A stretch of DNA of 64,000 nucleotides from Hippopus hippopus (taxonomy: Eukaryota > Mollusca > Bivalvia > Cardiida > Cardiidae), in the NCBI GenBank assembly GCA_946811185.2, contig OX328108.1, positions 35,958,493 through 36,022,492 on the forward strand, read 5' to 3'. Shown one piece after another: positions 1 to 7,257 of the stretch. The position numbers and the translations under genes are program-made. Positions within the stretch are counted from its first letter, which is position 1. Each line of letters opens with the position of its first letter. The notes beneath the pieces are model-generated. The model saw nothing but the letters and a program-made list of their open reading frames with translations. It did not search any database and was not told the origin of the DNA.

Positions 1-18
1 CTAGGGCCATTTTATTGG

Positions 19-52
19 CATTGATACTTTGAATATGCTCAGATGATCAATG
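19..52. other. Dyad of the A half: 7-bp arms, 20-bp spacer (type example)
   Basis: CATTGAT (19-25) and ATCAATG (46-52) are perfect inverted repeats 20 bp apart. The pair recurs in almost every S unit. At the 3' edge of L the same dyad is extended to 12-13 bp arms. Function unknown; it could be a binding site for a dimeric protein or a structure-forming element. Confidence 0.8.
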
Positions 53-107
53 TACAGTGTAGAAACCCCAGAAAATAAGAAAATAATGTCACAAGTGGCT
101 GAAAAAG

Positions 108-125
108 ACTGAAAACTCTTTCAGT
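108..125. other. Short stem-loop of the A half (type example)
   Basis: ACTGAAA (108-114), loop actc (115-118), TTTCAGT (119-125): a perfect 7-bp stem with a 4-nt loop, present in most S units. A common variant, ATTGAAA, would still pair in RNA of this strand through a G-U wobble. Other copies carry single changes in a stem (gactaaaa, gactgaacac) or loop (aagtc, aacac). Not found in L. Function unknown. Confidence 0.8.
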
Positions 126-198
126 AGCAACTCATTTCTATTGCATAAATCAAACAAAGGGAACTAAATTTTTATTATTTTTTTTTAATCTCTTTTTA

Positions 199-360
199 TA
201 CCGTGACAAAAAATCCAGTTGCGTTGACTACCGTCCCATACGTGCCAGTTATGCGCCCGCGAAAACATGAAAAATCGACTTACGGCACATTCCATAGCAG
301 ACGACACCTGTTGCCTAAGTCAAATATAGGGAAATTTTTTTTTTCGTTTTCTCTTACTAG
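199..360 (+). repeat. B half of S (type example)
   Basis: CpG-rich half of the S dimer. The common form has about 11 CpGs between ccgtaac and gacgac, including tacgtgcc, cacccgcg and acttacgg. The segment agcagacgacacctgttgc aligns with agcaactgatttctattgc in the A half 170 bp upstream, followed in both by an aatcaaa-like run, aggga and a T-tract. This supports an old internal duplication. It ends with a second T-tract and the ctag boundary. Confidence 0.85.
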
Positions 361-690
361 GGCCATTGAATTGGTTACGATGACTATCGCACCCATACGT
401 GACCGTTACGTGCTGTGCATAAAATCATAAAATCAACTAGGACACTTTCGGAGGCAACTGATACCTGTTGCACAAATCAAAGAAAGGTAAACCAAATTCG
501 TTTTCTTACCAAGGTCACGAAAAACATTGAACCAATTTTGGTGACCGTGTGAGTCATAAGTCGATGTTATGTTTAACCGCTGCGCAAAAACATTGATTCA
601 GAAGCAATGGGTTGCTGTTGCATAAACTTTTTCCAATAAGAAATCTTGTTCTTGTTTGAAGAATTTAGAAATAGGCCAATGAAATACAAT
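361..690 (+). repeat. C and D half-monomers inside L (type example)
   Basis: Two diverged relatives of the S half-monomers. The aligned core gcaac/gcaga falls at about 127 (A), 297 (B), 454 (C) and 604 (D), giving spacings of about 170, 157 and 150 bp. C also resembles B upstream of its core: cacccatacgtgaccgttacg against cccatacgtgccagttatg. C carries a tandem 8-mer (ataaaatc twice, near 419-434). D carries GCAAC-gg-GTTGC, a short palindrome in most copies, mutated here. Confidence 0.75.
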
Positions 691-758
691 AAGATGTAAA
701 AATGACTAATAATGAAAATAGGTAAAATAGATAAAATGGCAAAGTTAGGGATTCAACC

Positions 759-802
759 TTTGACCATCAGGACCCAAAAAAGGTCTTGGTGCAGGGGTCA
801 AA
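759..802. other. Potential stem-loop in L (type example)
   Basis: TTTGACC (759-765) pairs with GGTCAAA (796-802). An inner GACC/GGTC pair flanks a caaaaaa loop. The arrangement is kept in most L copies. L14 carries a change in the inner right arm (aaaagttc for aaaggtc), and L15 has a loop change (ccaacaaagg). The element lies in a segment with weak resemblance to RNA polymerase III internal promoter boxes. Role unknown. Confidence 0.55.
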
Positions 803-874
803 CCCTCTTTGCGATTGAATAGGCTCAAATGACCCGAAGATTTAACATAGATATACAGAGATTTCCCCCCCCCT

Positions 875-1101
875 TCCAATCTGCCAATCAAATCTCAGGC
901 CTCTATTAAATTATCCAATCACATAAGCTTTTAGAAAATCAAAATGGCGTCCAATCAGCCAATCAAATCTCATCCCTCTCTTCAAATTATCCAATCAGAA
1001 AAGCTTTGCGAAATTCAATATTGCGCCCAATCAGCCAATCAAATTGCAGACACACCCACAGAATCATCCAATCAGAAAGCTTTGAGCCATTTGAAATGGC
1101 G
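875..1101 (+). repeat. Three tandem 75/76-bp CCAAT subrepeats in L (type example)
   Basis: R1 is 875-949, R2 950-1025, R3 1026-1101. Each runs tccaatcagccaatcaaat, a variable ~20 bp, atccaatcagaaagcttt, then a stretch ending in aatggcg or attgcg. Each subrepeat holds three CCAAT motifs, so nine in all, plus an AAGCTT in each. CCAAT is the known core bound by the NF-Y (CBF/HAP) complex; binding here is inference. The same block in the other copies: 3975-4201, 6724-6950, 11941-12167, 16446-16672, 19561-19787, 28631-28857, 31728-31954, 36245-36471, 37942-38168, 45609-45835, 47648-47874, 52504-52730, 58741-58967, 61154-61380, 63543-63769. The open frames crossing it on both strands mirror this subrepeat and are not taken as genes. 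Confidence 0.9.
1086..1100. other. 15-bp palindrome at the end of subrepeat R3
   Basis: GCCATTT-G-AAATGGC, perfect 7-bp arms around one central base. Kept in nearly all L copies. L4 (aaatggggcc) and L11 (aaatggtgcc) have lost the outermost pair. S units with a 'cccattgaaatggc' start carry a shorter look-alike (CCATT-ga-AATGG). Confidence 0.75.
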
Positions 1102-1368
1102 CCCGAAAATATCGATAGAAAACAGTGAACAAGAATCGGCATAAAAGTGGATTTTAAGTCTTCTTTGAAGGCTGTTATGCAGTCCTTGGCAAACTGCCAG
1201 GCATGCACCCTGCACACATGCCAGATTTCACTGAAAATGGGCGAAAATTTAAGAAAACAGGGTGACAGAAGACCTTCTTTTGGTGCCTTCTAGCACTTTG
1301 CAAGAGTGACTTCCCCTGATCTCTTAATTCGATTTGCTTTTCTAATTCAGGCCAACTGCCATACTGTA

Positions 1369-3462
1369 CATTGATACTTTAAATATGCTAAGATGGTCAA
1401 TGTACAGTGTAGAAACCCCAAAAAAGAAGTAAATAATGTGACAAGTGGCCAAAAAAGACTGAAAACTCTTTCAGTAGCAACTGATTTCTATTGCATAAAT
1501 CAAACAAAGGGAACTAAATTTTATTATTATTTTTTTTAATCTCTTTTTACCGTAACAAGAAACCCAGTTACATTCACTACCGTCTCATACGTGCCAGTTA
1601 CGCACCTGCGAAAACACGAAAAATCGACTTACGGCACATTCCATAGCAGACGACACCTCTTGCTTAAGTCAAATATAGGGATTTTTTTTTGTTCTTTTTT
1701 ATCTTATTAGGGCCATTTTATTGGCATTGATACTTTGAATATGCTCAGATGATCAATGTACAGTGTAGAAACCCCAGAAAATAAGAAAATAATGTCACAA
1801 GTGGCCAAAAAAGACTGAAAACTCTTTCAGTAGCAACTGATTTCTATTGCATAAATCAAACAAAGGGAACTAAATTTTTATTATTTTTTTTTTGTAATCT
1901 CTTTTTATCGTAACAAGAAACCCAGTTATGTTGACTACCGTCTCATACGTGCCAGTTACGCACCCGCGAAAACACGAAAAATCGATCTACGGCACATTCC
2001 ATAGCAGACGACACCTGTTGCTTAAGTGAAATATAGGGATTTTTTTTTTATTCTTTTTTATCTTACTAGGGCCATTTTATTGGCATTGATACTTTGAATA
2101 TGCTCAGATGATCAATGTACAGTGTAGAAACCCCAGAAGATAAGGTCACAAGTGGCTGAAAAAGATTGAAAACTCTTTCAGTAGCAACTGATTTCTATTG
2201 CATAAATCAAACAAAGGGAACTAAATTTTATTATTTTTTTAATCTCTTTTTACCGTAACAAGAAACCCAGTTACGTTGACTACCGTCTCATACGTGCCAG
2301 TTATGCGCCCGCAAAAACATGAAAAATCGACTTACGGCACATTCCATAGCAGACGACACCTGTTGCCTAAGCCAAATATAGGGAATTTTTTTTGTTCTTT
2401 TTTATCTTACTAGGGCCATTGAAATGGCATTGATACTTTGAATATGCTCAGATGATCAATGTACAGTGTAGAAACCCCAGAAGATAATGTCACAAGTGTC
2501 TAAAAAAGGCTGAAAACTCTTTCAGTAGCAACTGATTTCTATTGCATAAATCAAACAAAGGGAACTAAATTTTATTATTTTTTTAATCCTTTTTTACCGT
2601 AACAAGAAACCCAGTTACGTTGACTACCGTCTCATACGTGCCAGTTATGCGCCCGCAAAAACATGAAAAATCGACTTACGGCACATTCCATAGAAGACGA
2701 CACCTGTTGCCTAAGTCAAATATAGGGAATTTTTTTTGTTCTTTTTTATCTTACTAGGCCCATTGAAATGGCATTGATACTTTGAATATGCTCAGATGAT
2801 CAATATACAGTGTAGAAACCCCAAAAAATCAGAAAATAATGTCACAAGTGGCTGAAAAAGACTGAAGACTCTTTCAGTAGCAACTGATTTCTATTGCATA
2901 AATCAAACAAAGGGAACTAAATTTTATTATTATTTTTTTTAATCTCTTTTTACAGTAACAAGAAACCCAGTTACGTTGACTACTGTCTCATACGTGCCAG
3001 TTACGCATCCGCGAAAACACGAAAAATCGACTTACGGCACATTCCATAGCAGACGACACCTTTTGCCTAAGTCAAATATAGGGAATTTTTTTTGTTCTTT
3101 TTTATCTTACTAGGCCCATTGAAATGGCATTGATACTTTGAATATGCTCAGATGATCATTGTACAGTGTAGAAACCCCAGAAGATAATGTCACAAGTGGC
3201 TGAAAAAGACTGAAAACTCTTTCAGTAGCAACTGATTTCTATTGCATAAATCAAACAAACGGTACTCAATTTTTATTATTTTTTTTTTAATCTCTTTTTA
3301 TACCGTGACAAGAAATCCAGTTGCGTTGACTACCGTCCCATACGTGCCAGTTATGCACCCGCGAAAACATGAAAAATCGACTTACGGCACATTCCATAGC
3401 AGACGACACCTTTTGCCTAAGTCAAATATAATGACATTTTTTTTTTCGTTTTCTCTTACTAG
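1369..3462 (+). repeat. S block 1: six S units between L1 and L2
   Basis: Units start near 1369, 1711, 2070, 2414, 2758 and 3114. The first carries the usual post-L signature (actttaaatatgctaagatgg, then gttacattcac). The last is a gtgac-type unit with the cgttttctc tail that precedes L. Middle units are gtaac-type. The last three units start with the cccattgaaatgg or ccattgaaatgg junction rather than ccattttattgg. Confidence 0.93.
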
Positions 3463-4468
3463 GGCCATTTAATTGGTTACGGTGATTATCGCACCCATAC
3501 GTGACCGTTACGTGCTGTGCATAAAATCATAAAATCAACTAGGACACTTTCGGAGGCAACTGATACCTGTTGCACAAATCAAAGAAAGGTAAACCAAATT
3601 CGTTTTCTTACCAAGGTCACGAAAAACATTGAACCAATTTTGGTGACCGTGTGAGTCATAAGTCGATTTTATGTTTAACTGCTGCGCAAAAACATTGATT
3701 CAGAAGCAACGGGTTGCTGTTGCATAAACTTTTTCCAATAAGAAATCTTGTTCTTGTTTGAAGAATTTAGAAATAGGCCAATGAAATACAATAAGATGTA
3801 AGAATGACTAATAATAAAAATAGGTAAAATAGATAAAATGGCAAAGTTAGGGATTCAACCTTTGACCATCAGGACCCAAAAAAGGTCTTGGTGCAGGGGT
3901 CAAACCCTCTTTGCGATTGAATAGGCTCAAATGACCCGAAGATTTAACATAGATATACAGAGATTTCCCCCCCTTCCAATCTGCCAATCAAATCTCAGGC
4001 CTCTATTAAATTATCCAATCACAGAAGCTTTTAGAAAATCAAAATGGCGTCCAATCAGCTAATCAAATCTCATCCCTCTCTTCAAATTATCCTATCAGAA
4101 AAGCTTTGCGAAATTCAATATTGCGCCCAATCAGCCAATCAAATTGCAGACACACCCACAGAATCATCCAATCAGAAAGCTTTGAGCCATTTGAAATGGC
4201 GCCCGAAAATATCGATAGAAAACAGTGAACAAGAATCGGCATAAAAGTGGATTTTAAGTCTTCTTTGAAGGCTGTTATGCAGTCCTTGGCAAACTGCCAG
4301 GCATGCACCTTCCACACATGCTAGATTTCACTGAAAATGGGCGAAAATTTAAGAAAACAGGGTGACAGAAGACCTTGTTTTGGTGTCTTCTAGCACCTTG
4401 CAAGAGTGACTTCCCCTGATCTCTTGATTCGATTTGCTTTTCTAATTCAGGCCAACTGCCATACTGTA
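3463..4468 (+). repeat. L unit copy 2
   Basis: 1006 bp. Private points: it starts ggccatttaattgg where other copies read ggccattgaattgg, and has ggtgattatcgc. Two CCAAT motifs are lost (ccaatcagctaatc in R2 and atcctatcag). The 3' dyad is degraded (gatggtaaatgtacactg). The C-tract is C7. CCAAT block 3975-4201. Confidence 0.93.
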
Positions 4469-6212
4469 CATTGATACTTTAAATATGCTAAGATGGTAAA
4501 TGTACACTGTAGAAACCCTAGAAAAGAAGAAAATAATGTCACAAGTGGTTGAAAAAGACTGAAACCTCTTTCAGTAGCAACTGATTTCTATTGCATAAAT
4601 CAAACAAAGGGAACTAAATTTTATTATTATTTTTTTTAATCTCTTTTTACCATAACAAGAAACCCAGTTACATTCACTACCGTCTCATACGTGCCAGTTA
4701 CGCACCCGCGAAAACACGAAAAATCGACTTACGGCACATTCCATAGCAGATGACACCTCTTGCTTAAGTCAAATATAGGGATTTTTTTTTGTTCTTTTTT
4801 ATCTTACTAGGCCCATTTTATTGGCATTGATACTTTGAATATGCTCAGATGATCAATGTACAGTGTAGAAACCCCACAAAATAAGAAAATAATGTCACAA
4901 GTGGCTGAAAAAGACTGAAAACTCTTTCAGTAGCAACTGATTTCTATTGCATAAATCAAACAAAGGGAACTAAATTTTATTATTTTTTTAATCTCTTTTT
5001 ACCGTAACAAGAAACCCAGTTACGTTGACTACCGTCTCATACGTGCCAGTTACGCACCTGCGAAAACACGAAAAATCGACTTACGGCACATTCCATAGCA
5101 GACGACATCTCTTGCTTAAGTCAAATATAGGGAATTTTTTTTGTTCTTTTTTATCTTACTAGGGCCATTTTATTGGCATTGATACTTTGAATATGCTCAG
5201 ATGATCAATGTACAGTGTAGAAACCCCATAAACTAAGAAAATAATGTCACAAGTGCCTGAAAAAGACTGAAAACTCTTTCAGTAGCAACTGATTTCTATT
5301 GCATAAATCAAACAAAGGGATCTAAATTTTTATTTTTTTTTTTTTAATCTCTTTTCACCGTAACAAGACACCCAGTTACGTTGACTACCGTCTCATACGT
5401 GCCAGCTACGCACCCGCGAAAACACGAAAAATCGACTTACGGCACATTCCATAGCAGACGACACCTCTTGCTTAAGTCAAATATAGGGAATTTTATTTGT
5501 TCTTTTTTATCTTACTAGGGCCATTTTATTGGCATTGATACTTTGAATATGCTCAGATGATCAATGTACAGTGTAGAAACCCCAGAAGATAATGTCACAA
5601 GTGCCTGAAAAAGACTGAAAACTCTTTCAGTAGCAACTGATTTCTATTGCATAAATCAAACAAAGGGAACTAAATTTTTACCTTTTTTGTAATCTCTTTT
5701 TACCGTAACAAGAAACCCAGTTACGTTGACTACTGTCTCATACGTGCCAGTTATGCGCCTGCGAAAACATGAAAAATCGACTTACGGCACATTCCATAGC
5801 AGACGACACCTCTTGCTTAAGTCAAATATAGGTAATTTTTTTTGTTCTTTTTTATCTTACTAGGGCCATTTTATTGGCATTGATACTTTGAATATGCTCA
5901 GATGATCAATGTACAGTGTAGAAACCCCAGAAGATAATGTCACAAGTTCCTATAAAAGACTGAAAACTCTTTCAGTAGCAACTGATTTCTATTGCAGAAA
6001 TCAAACAAAGGGAACTAAATTTTTATTATTTTTTTTTAATATCTTTTTATACCGTGACAAGAAATCCAGTTGCGTTGACTACCGTCTCATAAGTGCCAGT
6101 TATGCGCCCGCGAAAACATGAAAAATCGATTTACGGCACATTCCATAGCAGACGACACCAGTTGCCTAAGTCCAATATAGGGAATTTTTTTTTTTTCATT
6201 TTCTCTTACTAG
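4469..6212 (+). repeat. S block 2: five S units between L2 and L3
   Basis: Units start near 4469, 4811, 5163, 5519 and 5864. The first carries the post-L gttacattcac signature. The last has aatatctttttatacc and ctcataagtgcc, variants shared with the units just upstream of L4, L5 and L6, which links these four cassettes to a common source. Confidence 0.93.
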
Positions 6213-7217
6213 GGCCATTGAATTGGTTACGATGACTATCGCACCCATACGTGACCGTTACGTGCTGTGCATAAAATCATAAAATCAACTAGGACACTTT
6301 CAGAGGCAATTGATACCTGTTGCACAAATCAAAGAAAGGTAAACCAAATTCGTTTTCTTACTAAGGTCACGAAAAACATTGAACCAATTTTGGTGACCGT
6401 GTGAGTCATAAGTCGATTTTATGTTTAACCGCTGCGCAAAACATTGATTCAGAAGCAATGGGTTGCTGTTGCATAAACTTTTTCCAATAAGAAATCTTGT
6501 TCTTGTTTGAAGAATTTAGAAATAGGCCAATGAAATACAATAAGATGTAAGAATGACTAATAATAAAAATAGGTAAAATAGATAAAATGGCAAAGTTAGG
6601 GATTCAACCTTTGACCATCAGGACCCAAAAAAGGTCTTGGTGCAGGGGTCAAACCCTCTTTGCGATTGAATAGGCTCAAATGACCCGAAGATTTAACATA
6701 GATATACAGAGATTTCCCCCCCTTCCAATCTGCCAATCAAATCTCAGGCCTCTATTAAATTATCCAATCACAGAAGCTTTTAGAAAATCAAAATGGCGTC
6801 CAATCAGCCAATCAAATCTCATCCCTCTCTTCAAATTATTCAATCAGAAAAGCTTTGCGAAATTCAATATTGCGCCCAATCAGCCAATGAAATTGCAGAC
6901 ACACCTACAGAATCATCCAATCAGAAAGCTTTGAGCCATTTGAAATGGCGCCCGAAAATATCGATAGAAAACAGTGGACAAGAATCGGCATAAAAGTGGA
7001 TTTTAAGTCTTCTTTGAAAGGTGTTATGCAGTAATTGGCAAACTGCCAGGCATGCACACTCCACGCATGCCAGATTTCACTGAAAATCGGCGAAAATTTA
7101 AGAACACAGGGTGACAGAAGATCTTGTTTTGGTGCATTCTTGCACCTTGCAAGAGTGACTTGCCCTGATCTCTTGATTCGATTTGCTTTTCTAATTAAGG
7201 CCAATTGCCATACTGTA
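6213..7217 (+). repeat. L unit copy 3
   Basis: 1005 bp. Private points: agtggacaagaatcgg, tgaaaggtgttatgcagtaattgg and ccacgcatgccag. One CCAAT is lost (attattcaatcag, shared with L4), and R3 has ccaatgaaattg. It carries acacctacagaat, shared with L8 and L12, which puts a stop into the minus-strand frame open in other copies. Its 3' end forms the perfect 13-bp dyad. CCAAT block 6724-6950. Confidence 0.93.
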
Positions 7218-7257
7218 CATTGATACTTTAAATATGCTAAGATGATCAATGTACAGT
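7212..7257. other. Extended dyad at the L/S junction (best example)
   Basis: ACTGTACATTGAT (7212-7224) and ATCAATGTACAGT (7245-7257) are perfect 13-bp inverted repeats around a 20-bp spacer. The left arm begins with the last bases of L and the right arm lies in the following S. Copies with gatggtcaatg (after L1, L5, L6, L8) keep about 12 bp or slightly less. Confidence 0.9.

Larger units (their letters stand above)
5..198 (+). repeat. A half of S (type example)
   Basis: CpG-free half of the S dimer. It opens with ggccatt, holds the CATTGAT/ATCAATG dyad (19-25 and 46-52), then a GAAAATAA direct repeat present once or twice in different copies (twice here, 70-86 region), the ACTGAAA/TTTCAGT stem (108-125), and the block agcaactgatttctattgc (here with one change) that aligns with the B, C and D half-monomers. 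It ends in a long T-rich tract. The A/B border is set by composition and is approximate. Confidence 0.85.
1..360 (+). repeat. S block 0: one S unit before L1
   Basis: This single S unit starts with ctag at base 1, the natural unit boundary. It is of the 'gtgac' type (ataccgtgac, then gttgcgttgac), the form that usually sits directly upstream of L. Its tail reads ttttcgttttctcttactag instead of the usual tgttcttttttatc tail. Shows the A half (about 5-198, no CpG) and the B half (about 199-360, CpG-rich). Confidence 0.95.
361..1368 (+). repeat. L unit copy 1 (type example)
   Basis: Long unit, 1008 bp, from ggccattgaattggttacg to just before cattgatacttt. Layout: C half-monomer (361 to ~535), D half-monomer (~536-690), AT-rich linker (~690-736), region with a potential stem-loop (759-802), C-tract (C9, ~865-873), three 75/76-bp CCAAT subrepeats (875-1101), a segment with small inverted repeats (~1185-1225), and a 3' end that completes a long dyad with the next S. 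The C and D halves share gcaactgatacctgttgc-like and gttgctgttgcataaac-like cores with S. The remaining ~700 bp has no match to S. In this copy the D core reads gcaatgggttgc, where most copies read gcaacgggttgc. Confidence 0.93.

Noticed and set aside
1..360. CENP-B box
   Set aside because: I looked for the ttcg....a..cggg core on both strands of S and L. The nearest are ttcgcgggtg (minus strand of S) and ttcgttttcttacc in L, and neither fits.
340..364. Helitron end, suggested by the ctag at each unit border
   Set aside because: ctag fits a CTRR terminus, but no hairpin lies just before it, no TC start or Rep/helicase remnant is present, and it is at every unit border because units are tandem copies.
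203..430. Plus-strand frame of ~60-75 codons in gtgac-type S units, some running into L
   Set aside because: It exists only in units where the CpG-rich B half happens to be open, it is broken in most S units by indels and substitutions, and no start context or homology is seen.
865..873. C-tract in L as a telomere-like or G-quadruplex element
   Set aside because: It is a single C7-C10 run per L without the four separated runs needed for an intramolecular quadruplex, and its length changes look like slippage.
987..1217. A 76-codon minus-strand frame recurring in 12 of the 16 L copies
   Set aside because: It spans the CCAAT subrepeats and overlaps open frames on the other strand. In L3, L8, L11 and L12 a change in acaccta(c/t)agaat puts a stop into it. 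Persistence elsewhere is explained by recent copying of L. No domain, no ribosomal or splice context.
6680..6934. Plus-strand 84- and 66-codon frames in L with repeated peptide words (NQPIK, SNQKA)
   Set aside because: Both are read from the same DNA in two different frames, and the peptide repeats are the 75/76-bp subrepeats translated. Codon use follows base composition only.
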